Part shown: positions 1 to 12,485 of the stretch, in pieces
Layout: each line of letters opens with the position of its first letter
How positions within the stretch are numbered: position 1 is the stretch's first letter
Assembly: GCF_037038585.1 (NCBI RefSeq)
Contig: NC_092521.1
Span: 47,842,398 to 47,906,397, forward strand
Direction: 5' to 3'
Length of the DNA: 64,000 nucleotides
Source: Patagioenas fasciata
Taxonomy: Eukaryota > Chordata > Aves > Columbiformes > Columbidae
Notes under the pieces: model-generated
Told to the model about the DNA's origin: nothing
Seen by the model: the letters and a program-made list of their open reading frames with translations, nothing else
The model's database searches: none
Position numbers and translations under genes: made by a program

Positions 1-458
1 GAACATCACAGTATGGATGCTGCTCTTCTAGAACAAACTCTAACAGGGTTAATACATTCCTATAGTAAAGTTTGTATTTTCCCATGGTTAAGTTTTTGGC
101 ACATTGTGAAAGCCACAGTATTCTGAATGAATGCTGTGAATTCCAGTAAAATGTTAGAACAATGCATAGATTTTAAATGTAGAGTTTCATAATAAAGTAA
201 CCCTTTCCCTAATGCAGCTGAGATAAGGGACAATAAAAATATTATAAGAATAGTCAAATTATCCAATTCATTCATAAACTTTATCTTATATAGATAAATT
301 ATAAAACACGTTCAATTACCTAGTTTAAAGTAAGAGTAAAGAAAGGATTATTTGGTTTGATTTTAACCTGCATAAAAGCAGATATGCAAGGTATTAGGCT
401 TTTTTTCCCCCAACATGTAAATAACTTCATCTAGTTTAAAATACAAATACAGGTTATT
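1..458. other. AT-rich unassigned DNA
   Basis: No gene, RNA or recognisable transposon is visible. The only open frame is a 71-codon AT-rich stretch on the minus strand with no domain or splice context, which I treat as chance. Confidence 0.6.
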
Positions 459-502
459 AAAAAAAAAAAAAAAAAAAAAGAAAGAAAGAAAAGAAAGAGA
501 AA
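459..502 (+). repeat. Poly(A) followed by (GAAA)n
   Basis: An uninterrupted run of 21 A (459-479) grades into GAAA repeats. This could be the tail of an old retroposed copy, but the 400 bases upstream match no LINE or SINE that I recognise, so I call it a simple repeat. Confidence 0.85.
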
Positions 503-1008
503 TGTGAAAATCTAAAAAAAAATTCCTCTGACTTACAATTAAACTTAGGATCCCCTGTGTCTAGTGGATTATTGGAAATGAAACTTGAGACTGTTTGTTC
601 AACCTGTTTACCTTTTTTTTTTTCTTATAAATGGAAAAAAACTTGTGGCTCATTGAAATAGAAGTAGTCAGATTCCTCTCCATTCTCAGATAGTACCCCA
701 GAAATCTTCCTAGAAAAGTCAGGTTAGTGTAATCCTCCACCTAATGATTTCCAGCTGTTTTATGCTAAAACAAGGTTAAGGTTACTCTGGACTCAACATC
801 TGGAAGAGAATCAGCCTGGAAAACTAAGAAGTCTCCCATACTGCAGTCCTTTTTCCCTTTGGCGTTACAAGAACTGACCATGTGCTTGTTGCAGCTGCCA
901 ACATATTACTTCTACACTTAAACTGAGATGGATTTTAGAAATTTTTATCTGCTACCTCGAGTACCTCTCTGCTGAGTCAGCCACTAAATATCAGCTGCAC
1001 AAATCCAA
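503..1008. other. AT-rich unassigned DNA
   Basis: Non-repetitive sequence with short T and A runs (for example 613-624). I see no gene or element. Confidence 0.55.
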
Positions 1009-1500
1009 GGCTGGCCAGGGAGCAGTGGGGTGGGCTGCTCTGCAGGGTTCAGGGAGCCCTCATCCACACAGGATGCAGCCCGACTATACCTCAGCAAGAA
1101 AAGCAGAGAAAGTCTGGTGATGGTACCCACAGCCACCCACAACCCAGACCATCAGGCAGGACCAGGATCAGGAGGACATTATGATAGGAATGGACACAGT
1201 TGCAATATTGGTCAGACAATGATCGAGTGCAAGGGTTTGGGCTTAAATGAAGGTTCTGAGCAAAAAAGGTGGTCCTTCCTCTTAGCTCCACAAAACAGCT
1301 GTTTCCACACAACTCAAAGTTAAGCTGCTGCACACCTGAGAGCCAGCCTTGCGCCGAAATGAGGACCTCAACAGTGTCACGGGTGATGAAAAGCATTCAA
1401 TTAAACAGGTGTGCTATAGTACTTGCTATCTCCAATATCAGAATGAACAATTATAACAAATCCCCAGGAGCTAATGGTCTGAAGACTCTGTAATGAAATA
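1009..1500. other. GC-richer unassigned block
   Basis: The base composition rises clearly above the AT-rich flanks between about 1010 and 1390. Open frames occur on both strands at once (1030-1323 plus, 1091-1396 minus, 1269-1493 plus), which is what locally GC-rich non-coding DNA gives. None has a recognisable domain. It could be an undiagnosed LTR or DNA-transposon relic, but I see no terminal repeats. Confidence 0.4.
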
Positions 1501-2946
1501 CATGACAAGGAGTAATAGCAATAGAATTTTGGTTGATGACAATGGACATTCAGTTAAAAGTCAATATGTAAGGAAGAAATTATCACCATTTTAGCCATCT
1601 CAGTATAACCACCATGCCTTTATAAAAGACTTTATCAAGCCTGCATAGATCTGTCAGCCATACCTGCATGATATAATTTCGTATGGTTCTCCAGAAAAGT
1701 GTTCTCTTAGTGGGTGTCATTCAGCATCAAAACTGAAGGGGATGGTCTTTGAGGAAAAGTGAAATCAATTGGATAGATTTAGCTTCCCTACACAATAGGA
1801 AGACCTATAGGAAAAAGACATACTTTTCTGTCTTGGAGGTAGAGTGTAATGAGGCCCTTGTGTTGTTAAATTCAGGTAGTCCACTGCACTGCCTGTTATT
1901 CTGATCACTCTTGAGACAAATACAAAGAGCAATAAAAGGCTTATAAGAGATGAAAGAAAGAAAAGTATGGAGCCTGAATTTCAGCAGTAACTGCCTAATA
2001 GTCAGGACATTAGAAGGTTTCAGGTTATTATTTGATACATTAAACCAATGGGATTTTTAAGCAGCACATAAAGATTGTACAGAGGTTTCAGCTTCACTGC
2101 ATGTGTCACTTAAGCACCCCAGGACAAAACAATTCAGACTATACTGCTGGGAACAACTTAGCATTAGAAGAAGGGAATGATTTTGTAGCCTAACTCTTAT
2201 GGCTCCCTTATAGTCTGGTTTCTTTGTGCCAGTGGCAGCTCGCCTGAGCAAAAAGAGTATAAGAACCATGGGATTTGGTCTCATTCTCCACTGTAGCTGT
2301 CATTTTGCAATCCAGTGTGAGTCATCACAATGTCTCTCAATAACTACTGCATTTCATATACCCCCAGGAAAAGTATATTAGGACTGCTATTTTTAACTAT
2401 ATTTTAGGTCTCGTGAAGGTATTGATTGTATTTTATGGTTTTTTTTCTCCTCCTCCCCTAAACTCTACTGAGCTCAGCTTCTATTTTTCATCCGTATTTT
2501 AAAATGACAACTTACTTGTTTGAAGCTGAAGTGAAGAGTTCGGACAATAAAACACTTCTTCCTTTCTTTCTCCAACTCTCATTTAAAAGGAGAAAAAAAG
2601 TAGATTTTGCACTTCACAAAAATCATATTTTGATGACCGAGAACATATGGGAGATTGCTGCATGTTATATGAGGTTGAACGACTACCTATAAATGTTCAT
2701 AAATAAAGCAAAATAAACAAACAATGGATTGACACAAAGGAGATCTAGAAATCTTGAGGGTGATCTATCGCTTGACAATGCATTAGCTCCCAGTTTGTGG
2801 TCAAACAGGGACCAGAAGTTACTATTACTTTAAGTAAATGTGTAGTATCTATAATTTTGGCTTTTGATTTCTATGGTCATAATATTGAGCTGATAAGAAG
2901 AAATGACTAAGCTTAGACAGCACCTTTAGGCATGAAACACTGCCTG
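1501..2946. other. AT-rich unassigned DNA
   Basis: Unique-looking sequence. Short frames at 2057-2284 (minus) and 2504-2692 (plus) have no motif or splice context. Nothing else is recognised. Confidence 0.55.
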
Positions 2947-2960
2947 AAAAAAAAAAAAAA
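2947..2960 (+). repeat. A14 homopolymer
   Basis: Fourteen consecutive A directly after TGCCTG. There is no identifiable retrotransposon body upstream. Confidence 0.8.
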
Positions 2961-3057
2961 TATTACCTTCTAAGTGTGCCTAGGTTACGAAATAACACAT
3001 TTGTTATATACCTAGACAGAAATTTATCCTAAAAGATAAAAAACGTCATCCAGCAGT

Positions 3058-3172
3058 TGTTTGTGTTTTATTTTGTTCTTATTTTGTTTGTTTGTTTGTG
3101 GTTTTTTCTGTTTGTGTTTTTTGTTGTTGTTCTGTTTTGTTGTGGTTTTTTTTTTTTCCTCCCCTCTTCTGA
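3058..3172 (+). repeat. T-rich (TTTG/TTG)n low-complexity tract
   Basis: About 115 bases that are almost entirely T and G on the plus strand, made of interleaved TTTG, TTG and poly(T), ending in a TTTTCCTCCCC pyrimidine run. It is imperfect and old. Confidence 0.75.
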
Positions 3173-4386
3173 CAAACTTTTCCTGTTTCTGTTGACTACT
3201 TGAATGATGTCTCCAGAGACAAGTTTTTTACTATCATTTCACTGATGATGAAGATGTGATTAGCTCATTTGGGAGTTTCTCATTGCTGCCCCAGAACACA
3301 GCAGCTTTTTCCTCTGTGAAGAAAATGTTCCTTCCTTATAAGGAGATTAGTAATTTTTTCTAAACAGGTAGTATCACTCTAATAATTTGAGCTTGGGACT
3401 GGAAATGGATTTGAAGCTTCTTGAAATCCTACTCAGTTGGTAAGTCCTTTCTTTCTCAAGATCAGAGAAAGGTTCACTTCTTTTCTGAATGTAACTGAAA
3501 TTTCAGGAATTATTTGTTATAAAATTGTCATTTTCCTAATTACATGTTCAGTTGTTTCTTTTATGGTCGGATTGAAATCTCTGAACACACGTATTTTTTG
3601 CAGAAAAATAATAGGCATATATGCAGAGAGAAAACAATAGCCCAATTTCTTTTACAGAGTTGCCTAGGTATGCCTTTGAAATTTTCTCACATTTTCCAAA
3701 ATGCTAAGATGATAACGTTTCAGTGATCTACATAATATCACCTGTCACTTTAGCAGCTCTTAATAGTTCCTCTGCATTCAGCAGTTTGAATTTCCTGATG
3801 GTTTACTGATATGTTTTCGACCATTGTTGCAGAGGCTTGATTCACTCAAGAGCCTAACAAGCACCGAGGCTTAACAATGAAGAACAAAATTGTCAAGCAA
3901 ACTGAAGATCTGCAAACAATTTGGTTCAGTCTTACATTACACAAAAAATCAGGGTTCTGGAGCAGACCTGATCTACAATTTCCGAACTATATATAAATTT
4001 AACAATCAAAACAGTACAAATCACAATAGAAATAGAAAGGACACAGGGTCCTGGTAAAAGAGGTACTTGCTTGTACCTAGCAAAAATGTTACAGATTATG
4101 GAGATGTCATAATATGGATGGAAACTGATTCTATTTCTATTGTAAATTTGTATGTCAAAAAAGAGAAGATTCACTGGAGTCTAGGGAGTGTTTTGCATAT
4201 CTGACATTAGACAAGTGATAAACATAGGATTTAATCTGGAAAAGTCCCGAAAGCATGCTTGTTTTATTTTTAAAACATGGCTTTACATTGAAAGAAATAT
4301 TATTCATTAAAATAATCATGAAGTTATTTTTCCTATGGATTCAACTGCACTAAATGCTTTCTATACAAATGTGTTGTACAGATCAA
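3173..4386. other. AT-rich unassigned DNA
   Basis: No gene or element recognised. Frames at 3437-3640, 3544-3726 (plus) and 3932-4174 (minus) overlap each other or lack motifs, and fit chance. Confidence 0.55.
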
Positions 4387-4425
4387 CTTTTTTCTTTTTT
4401 TTTTCTTTTTTGTTTTTTTTTCCCT
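4387..4425 (+). repeat. T-rich tract
   Basis: Poly(T) interrupted by single C and G bases. This is simple low-complexity sequence. Confidence 0.75.
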
Positions 4426-5998
4426 CAGCGTAGTGTTAGTACAGAAAGAGCAACATTTGAAGCGGTTTTCTTTTTCATTAATAAAGATTCTGCCTTGAGT
4501 CTTTCAACATAATTCTGACAAGACAGCAGTGGACAGAATAGAAACCAGCTTGTTCTTATTTTCTGTGCTTTACTAGTTCCATATTACAATTGAAAATACT
4601 AGAAATTACTGGTTTGCTCAAAGGAAATCTAACTCCTTCAAAGTCAACTGGACCTAGAAAGAGAAGCCAGGTGTGTTACACAGCTTAGCCCACATCTGAC
4701 CTGGTTTCAAAGCATAGAATTGGGTTTCTGACCAATGAATACCCAGGACATAACTCTTTTTATGTGGTTAAACCAAAAGGGAAGAAACTTTGCTAAAAGG
4801 TGTGCTGATATTAAAAGTAGTAAGTGGTTTTAATTCATATAAATGGACAAAGAGCACTAGGGATCCTGAAACTGAGTAAGAAACTACAGTCCTAAATATA
4901 AATCTCCTTATATCTCAAATAGGTCAGGTCTCACCCTAGAAGTTTTTGACCTACTGGAATGAATATTAGTGAAGTGAAATATGAGGTGGGTCTGCAGGTG
5001 CAGACTAAAGAAAGAATGCAGCTCTGTACAGAATAAAGAATTGTCCTCAAAATCCCCTGGGACATCTAAATTTTTTATACGTCCTTGACCCTCCATCAGT
5101 AGAGGGCTAGGAATTCTTGAAGGTTTTGAAGAGTGTTAAGCGGGAGTCAGATAATAAGTCACTGGGCAGAGAAATTTAGGGAGAACTTTGACCAACAGAA
5201 GATGGTCTCTGGTTTATGAAGATTCACGTAGAGAGCAGGAAGGAGCCTCTTTACACCCACAAAGAGGAAAAACTAAATTCTGTCAATGGAAACAGCAATG
5301 AGCACAGAGTGATCCTCAGTGGTCTGATCCAATATGCATCTTTGTGCTCCAGCTGTGCATTCTCTTCCTGTGAGCTCTGTGCAATGTGTTTCGTCTGTCC
5401 TTTTGATATTCCATTGAAAATCCCACAAGTTAAGTGGTTGCCTCCCTGGAAAGTGAAATCAAAGCAGTCAATATGTTGGGGTGGAGGACAAGTCTGAAAA
5501 TATTTTTTAAGCTCATGAAATGACACTGAGTGTGTTTCTTATATTTGGTAATAGCTTTTCCTTTGTAGCAATGACAAGGTGAACTAGAAATAACAGTTGT
5601 TAGAAGTTTACGACCTCTTTGCTGACCAGTTGTAATACATGTTATTTTTATTGCGCTAATACTTCAATAGAAAACTTTTTTTTTTTAATACAAGTTATTG
5701 GTACTGGTAAGTCCAGAAGATTGTATTTTGGCATGTATTTTGCAAATCTGATTTCATTCCACCTTAGAGCTGAAAAAGAAAATGGTAGTGCTTAGGTTCA
5801 ATTGCTTGTTTGTTTGTTTATCTTGAAAACTCTTGATTTATACAAAGCATTGCTATACAAAGTATTTTTTTGGCAAAAAATAATGATTTTGTGTTATTTT
5901 AAACTTTTTGAGAAATACAGGTGAGAATCGAAACAAGGCTGGGTGTGACAAAAATCACAAAAATGTCAAATTTTAAAAAAGGAAAGTTGATATATATA
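4426..5998. other. Unassigned DNA
   Basis: Contains a mutually overlapping pair of frames on opposite strands (5216-5497 plus and 5251-5526 minus) in slightly GC-richer sequence. The plus frame is cysteine-rich in the middle (CSSCAFSSCELCAMC) but has no family signature or splice signals. A short GTTT run lies near 5806-5820. Nothing is assigned. Confidence 0.5.
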
Positions 5999-6069
5999 AT
6001 TAAAAAAAAGTAAAAAAAACAAAAAAAATGTAATCTATTTTCATAGTATTGAGATTATTTTTTTTTTAA
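5999..6069 (+). repeat. A-rich tract followed by a T run
   Basis: Several A8 runs separated by single bases (6002-6028), then a T10 run near 6058-6068. The two could pair as an AT hairpin. Low complexity. Confidence 0.65.
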
Positions 6070-7915
6070 TTCCAGTGGAGCTCTTTCAGGATTCATTTAA
6101 TTTAGATAGGACCAGAGGTGTTTCATGCACAACTGCTACTATTTTTATTATCTGTTGGACATACATTAGTAGCATTTTAAGACGGACCAATTCAAACTAA
6201 AATGGGATACAACCAGTTTCCCATCTCTATCTTATTTTTCCAAAATTGTTATTCAACATACCGAACAAGTTAATCTAGTAGATACATTCAGCTGAATTTT
6301 CTTCAATTAGCTCTACTCAATTTATTTGGCATGTTTGCTTACACCTGTGCTGAGTTTCTGTTTGTACCCAAGAATATCCCAGAATAATCTGTAACAGTTT
6401 ACATGACTGTGAGAACAACCCAGTATATTGAAGCAAGAGCTAGTGTCCATGTCTTTGGAACCATTTTGGGGTTTGCAGGACTCTCAGTCTGTGCCAGCAT
6501 AATGCTGAAATTTGTGGACTAGAATAAAAAAACTACATTATTCAAGAAACGGCAATAGAAGAACAAAAAACACCCGGAAATGCAAAAGGCTCAGCACCTA
6601 CAAACCTATCTGCCTTTGCAGAAGGCTATTTTGAGGCCTTGCTGTGGATGGTGTTGTACTGTGTTATTTTATCAATATTTCTCATATGGAGGTGTAATTT
6701 ATAGAAACACCTTGGACAGGTACAGTAAGCTTAAACAATCCATTTTGCAGGTGAATGTGCACAGGGACCTAAGCCAAGAGAGACAAAAAAGCCAGTCTCA
6801 TAATCCATCCTGTTCTTTGCTAACCTTCCTGTTCACAAAGCAGTGAAGCTTACCTCCAGATCAGTACCCACGTGAATGGATACACAAAATAGATGCACAA
6901 ATAGAGCATTGTGGAAGCCTTATTTCTAGGTACTAAAAAATCCTGGTTGGATGTTCAGAAGCAACAGTGACTGCAGCTGATATCAATGGCTTTTATAATT
7001 CAAACAACAGGTCGACCCTCAGATTTAAACATGTCAGCTTGCTGTATCTGGTGTTAATTGTGAATTTCTCAAACTACCAGACATCAGCAAAAAAGCACCT
7101 GTTATGCCCAGAAGCAAAAAGCTCAGCATACGACTATAATCATAGAGGAATACTGCTGTGATTCACAGCTACTCCTGTTTATTTTTGCTTATTATCTGCT
7201 GAAAACATATTAAGAAAATTTAAAACAAGTTGGCTGAAACTGAAAAGAGAAACTTTAGTTCTCCATCTTAGGTCTCTGAAACTGATTTACCATAGCATAC
7301 AGGTTTAAATACGATCAAAAATGATTCTTTGCATCATTTTGCCATGTTTGGTAAACCTGGGATTACCTACTGCAGAACTGAAGTCTGAGTTCTTTGACTG
7401 GAGAAAGCATCTTGCTCCTCACCTGCTTCAAGATTAATAATATCACTCCAAAGAGATTAGAGCCATTACTCTTCCTGACCTGACCCAAATGGTACAAATG
7501 GGATTTTAAAGACAGCGTCTACTGAAAGATCCAGCAGAATGATGAGGTGCACAGAATAGCTACCATGAGGAATCAGCAGTGATAGACTGCCAGTGTTATA
7601 AAGAAGATACCCTATTAGGTTTAGCTATTATCCCAGAAGAAGATTATAGTCATAGATCCTGACCTTTAATTAAATGGACAGCACAAAGAGAGGGAGAAAG
7701 ATAAACAAACTTGTGCAAAAAAAAGTAGCAACTTTTACTGTCTTGTAGCAACTTTCTGAGGCAGAAAAAAGATGGTGACCGATGGGAGATTTTGCAGATT
7801 GCTTTTTCTCACATTTTGTGAAGAAGAAAAAAGTGGTGATGACATAGAACAAAAAGTCATGAAAAGTTATGCTTTATTGGCTAAACAGCAAAATAACTTG
7901 GGATTTCCACAATTA
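6070..7915. other. Unassigned DNA
   Basis: Non-repetitive sequence with no recognised gene. The 88-codon frame at 6580-6846 and the 64-codon frame at 6967-7161 have no motifs and no flanking splice consensus. Confidence 0.55.
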
Positions 7916-8027
7916 GGAAAGGAAGAGAGGAAGAAAGGAAGAAAGGAAGGAAGGAAGAAAGGAAGAAAGGAAGGAAGGAAGAAAGGAAGAAAGGAAGGAA
8001 GGAAGAAAGGAAGAAAGGAGGGGAAGG
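7916..8027 (+). repeat. GGAA/GAAA array with 24-bp higher-order period
   Basis: A purine-only tetranucleotide array. The order of GAAA and GGAA units itself repeats every 24 bases, for about four copies. A 105-codon plus-strand frame (7772-8089) crosses it and encodes a repeating KKGRKEGR octapeptide. That is an artefact of a repeat length divisible by three, not a basic protein. Confidence 0.9.
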
Positions 8028-11000
8028 TAAGCCATTACTTAAATCAGAACAGCAAATATTTTGAAGGTGTCTTTGTTTTTACTTTGTAGAGGGCTAGTTC
8101 ACTTTCTGCTAAATTCCAATTAACACAGGATAAGCTTTGGCATTCACTTGTCCTGAATGTCCCTCCCATTGGACCACAGTATGGCAGGGTAGCCATGCGC
8201 ATCATCTCTTACCTCACATTTTCTAAATAGTGAAAATTATACTCAATGAGAAAAAAATGCTGTTGACTTCTGAAGGTGACATGAAGAAATTATATTTGCC
8301 TATGTGCTTAAGGTATTTCTTTATTTCTTAATTATATTTTTATATTTGTTTCTTAAACTTTGATTATCCAAAGACACTCCCATAGAAAAATATCTGCCAG
8401 GATGTAATTCTTAGATACTTGTGCTTATTCAGAGTGAACTACGCCTTACTTCATGATCAATCCTAGGGTCATGTTCTACTTGCAGAATAAACTCATGTAA
8501 GCATGAGCAACACACAACAGAAGCTAAGCTGTCAATTGTTTGTAAACAGTGTGATAAGACTTTCTGAGTTTTCATAATTGTATTTTGAAGAAAGACAAAA
8601 TGGTTTCACATAACAAGACCTAAAATTGTGATAGATTAAGGTTCTATTTGCTCTTAATCTGATCATCTTCATGCAGAGAAGCTAGAATTTAGAAAATCTC
8701 TAATTCTTCATTGTTATTTACTTCTACTGTTTCTCCAGACCTGCACTATAAAAGTTGTAATGTATAAAAAAAACCCATGACTGAAAACCTTGCAGATGAT
8801 GCAACTAGAAACAAGACTCTATTTCAGTGAACTCCAGGATAAAGGTTTGCATACCTAGCAGGAAAAAGCTATAGCTATTGACATGCTTGACAAGTAATGG
8901 ACCTTCCCAGTTGATTTAAAACAGGTTCCACAAAAAGTAAAAAAAAAAACCCAAACAAATTATATACATTAATGGCAGGTCTTATTGCACTTATTCAACA
9001 TATCCTGTTTAATATTTTATACATATGGGGGAAGTCTGATATAATTTACTGTAACTTATTTCAGCTATTTGAATTTGAGGAGATTCCCTAGGCATTGTGG
9101 AGCAAACATACATTTCAAAAGTAATTCAGAGCTGACTGAGTAAAAGGATATTTCTTTTCCAACAAAACAAGGAACTACTACTTTGATCAACCTGGAAGTT
9201 TCTGCCACATCTACTAAGATCTAGAACAATGGTGAGTTCTTAAATTTCTGGGTTCAGCTGTAACAACACATAATGCAGTGAGTGGTACTTCTTGCCCTTT
9301 GTGTAGAGTCATGCTACTATAGCAAAGCACAGGGGTCAGTCTCATAGCTCCAGCTGCAGTACCCAATGCTTTTTATCAACTGAAGACTCAATTTTCAGTC
9401 CCAGGTCATGACCAAGTTGGCAGTTGTCACGTAATACAACTGCTTATTATAGTAACCTAGTGACTTGCATCTGAATAAGAAAACATTTTTGGAGTTTGAA
9501 ACAAAATAACAGCAAAGATACGTGATATAATAATTTAATGAAATGTGCTTTCACCTCTGGAAGCCTAACTGCAAATCCTGAACTGGTCATCTGAATCATT
9601 CATTATAACAAGTCCCTTGTCACATTTTCCTTTATTTCTCAGTGAATTGCAGTTTTCTTCAAAAATTGCAACATACTGACAGCCTTTACATAGCAGAATC
9701 AGAGGTCTAGAATAACAGAAATGCCCTTAAGTATTAAGATATTTTAGTATCTACATAGATTGGCAAAATATCTGCCTGAAATATTCACCCTTTCAAGTGT
9801 TTAATTGCAGTATATAACAAATATACATATGCATGTTCTGATTAACATGATGTCAAATGTTATTAACAGGCAGCCTTGATTTTCCATGGTTAGAAAAGAT
9901 TGTTAATAACTGTTTTAAGAAGTGACAAAATTTCAAATCATGTTGCATAGAAAAGACAAAAGTTAAAGACTACTATAAGACAGGGATGAGGTTTCTGAAA
10001 TATAAGAATTTACCCACACAAACCCTTATTCATATGAATAATCACATTGGTCTTCATCAAAGTACTCACACAAGCAAAGCTTTTCAAGATCAAGCTACTA
10101 TCTTGCCGACTATCCTTAAAATCAAGGGCATTCAAGAAACGAGGGACACAGAACAATGATTTCACAGTATTAAACATTAAATCAATGATCAAATATTAAA
10201 TGGAGGATTACAGAAAATGACTAAGATGCATTGCTCTTAATTGTGTAAGTTATGGAGCCAATTGCTGGTTTCATTGCAAAAGGGAAATCATTTACAAGGT
10301 TAATTGCAGTGTCACCTCACAGCCTCCAGTTCTTTTTCATATTGTGCAAAGCAAGTGTGAGCAGATGGACAAGAGGAACATCTGGCAGAGAGAAGCAGGA
10401 TCAATGCTACTGACAGTCTTGACTGATTTCCTTTGGTGTGCACACAAAATAATTGGTGACTGAAAGGGCAGTCCAAGCCTAAAGTGAATCTTTGCTGATA
10501 CTGTTAGGGAACAAACTAACTACTGTAGCCCTCCCTGTCAAATTCAGGAAGGCCTTAAAAGTCTTTCAAAAACAGTGGTGATAATTACCTTTTGTACAAT
10601 GTATATCCTTAAAATGAGTCACACAGTCATGCAGTTTTCTTCATTCATATTTACTTTGATGTCTACAACTACCATGCTCTAATTTAAGCTTAATTTGTGG
10701 AAAGGAGTAGCTGCAAAACAAATCTGAGATTCTTCCTTTTCATCCACATATCACTGTGTCAAAATACAGTAGATCCTATGAACCACAGGTCTCCAAAAAG
10801 CATCCAAGACTGCTAAAGCAAACTTGTAGGATGTACATTATCCTGCAAGTTCTTCCAATTATTTAGTATAACTTTTAAACACTTATTTTAAAACAGTTGT
10901 AAAATAAGGACTTAGCTGATGTAATTTCATAACCACTCTCCGATATCTTGGAGTGGTTGTAGTTATGAGAAAGTATCCCTGGTTTATCTTCAACAAATGC

Positions 11001-11139
11001 CAGAAGAAAGATTTGGATATTACAAGCTAGACAGCCTTACCTCAGTTCCTGGGAACATGTCCTCGTGGAAGACATTTGCAGGCAAAAGGAATAAAAAATG
11101 TTAGGTAGAAACTGATAGCACAGACCTCCTATGGGGAAA
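8028..11139. other. AT-rich unassigned DNA
   Basis: About 3.1 kb of unique-looking sequence. I found no gene, RNA or repeat apart from short A runs (8940-8950). The 60-codon minus frame at 10010-10192 is uninformative. Confidence 0.55.
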
Positions 11140-11940
11140 TCATTCTTCATCAGCTTGATAATATTTTGTCATAAAATGACTAGATCTATGGCAAGGGCAA
11201 GGCAGTGTGCATCATTTATCTTGACTTTAACAATGCTTTCAACATAGCAGGAAGACAGTGTTCAGAGTGACCTTGATAAATTTGAGGAATTGTCCAAGAG
11301 AAACAGATTAAAGTTCAACAAAGACAAATGCAAAGACCAGTCTGCAACCTGGCATGGAAGAATCCCAGGTACTGGCACAGGCTAGAGACCGCACTGTCAG
11401 ACAAGAACCCAGGAGATCTGGCAATAGGAAACTGAACATGAGTCAGTCATGTGTCACTGTGAGAAGTAACCACATCCATAGCTAGTAGATTAAAGGCTGT
11501 GATTGTTTTCCTCTACCTGGCATTTGATGAGGTTGCATCTGAATCTCTACAAACAGCTCTGGACACAGGAAAGTTTTTAACAACCTCAAAAGAGTCTGGT
11601 GGAAGTATTCCTAAAAAACTGAGATAGTTGGAGCATATAGCATAGAAGAGAGAACGAGAATAGGTTTTGTTTAACTTGGAGAAGGCTAATAGGAGATATA
11701 TTTGTTGTTTTTCATTCCCAGAACTGAGAAGATGAAGCCAGAACCTTCTCTGGTTTGCACAGTTAAAGGAAAAGAGGAAATGGTGACAAGTTGCAACAAG
11801 GAAAATTATTAGTCATAAAAAGAAAGTAAAAATCCTTACCTTGAGAGTGGTTAAATGCAGGTTGCCCAGAGATGTTGTGGAGTCTCAATTTCTTGAAATT
11901 TCCAAGGTACAACTAGGTCATGAGAAACTTAAGTTTGGAA
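11140..11940 (+). mobile_element. CR1 LINE, old 5'-truncated sense copy
   Basis: The copy starts inside the reverse transcriptase and runs to the CR1 3' UTR. The segment at 11205-11250 reads IIYLDFNNAFNIA, the CR1 equivalent of the RT motif with the first catalytic aspartate. From about 11258 the next block reads VQSDLDKFEELSKRNRLKFN, the region after the RT fingers and palm. This implies an internal deletion of the RT centre, including the FADD motif. At 11840-11900 the sequence resembles the conserved CR1 3' region (GAGTGGTTAAATGCAGGTTGCCC, then GTTGTGGAGTCTC). No clear octamer tail is left. Many stops and indels show that it is ancient and dead. Confidence 0.75.
11205..11400 (+). pseudogene. 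CR1 ORF2 reverse-transcriptase remnant (internally deleted)
   Basis: Two CR1 RT blocks are joined without the sequence that normally lies between them. The first is the palm block IIYLDFNNAFNIA. The second is a thumb-proximal block with LDKFEELSKRNRLKFNKDKC. A functional ORF2 has several hundred bases between them, holding the second catalytic motif. Frameshifts follow within about 30 codons. The product would have served target-primed reverse transcription of CR1 RNA. This copy cannot. Confidence 0.65.
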
Positions 11941-12485
11941 TAAGCCTTGCTTAAAGAAGGAATTTGGACCCAAAGTCTTGAATTTTATTTCCAATTTTCC
12001 GTTATTTGATTTTCAGATTCTATAAGGCAAAGTCCAGTCTATTCAGATCAGTATTCCAGAAATCCTGAGTCTTAAAGAACAGAGAAGAAACTGTTGGGAT
12101 CTGGGAATCTTATTTCAGAATTGGTAAAATGGACAGAGATGATTATGATGATGACATAGAAAAGTAACAAGGGAATGGTGTTCTTATAGAGGATAGGGCT
12201 TACTGCTCAAATCAAGAAGGAGACCTGTACTTACAGAAGGATTTCAAACCTTTTTCATCTCCCTCTCATCCTCCCTCACTGAAAGTATCTGACTTGCTGT
12301 GTTCCAGCATCAGACAATCCAGCATCTTACTACCTTCCACTATGAGATCAGAGCTGAGACTGTCTATGTATGAAGAGTATCTGCTGTTATAACTGGAAGA
12401 ATCACCATTATAGAATAGACTTGTTTGATACTGATTTCTGGCTATGAGGAACTTGGGAGGTGACGTGGAGAGGTTACATCCTTTA
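11941..12485. other. Unassigned DNA between CR1 copies
   Basis: No recognised element. A 75-codon minus-strand frame at 12266-12493 is serine- and tyrosine-rich with no family match, and it runs up to the neighbouring CR1 boundary. Confidence 0.5.

Noticed and set aside
7772..8089. 105-codon frame with a KKGRKEGR octapeptide repeat
   Set aside because: It is produced by the GGAA/GAAA microsatellite, whose 24-bp period is divisible by three. The non-repeat parts have no domain or splice context.
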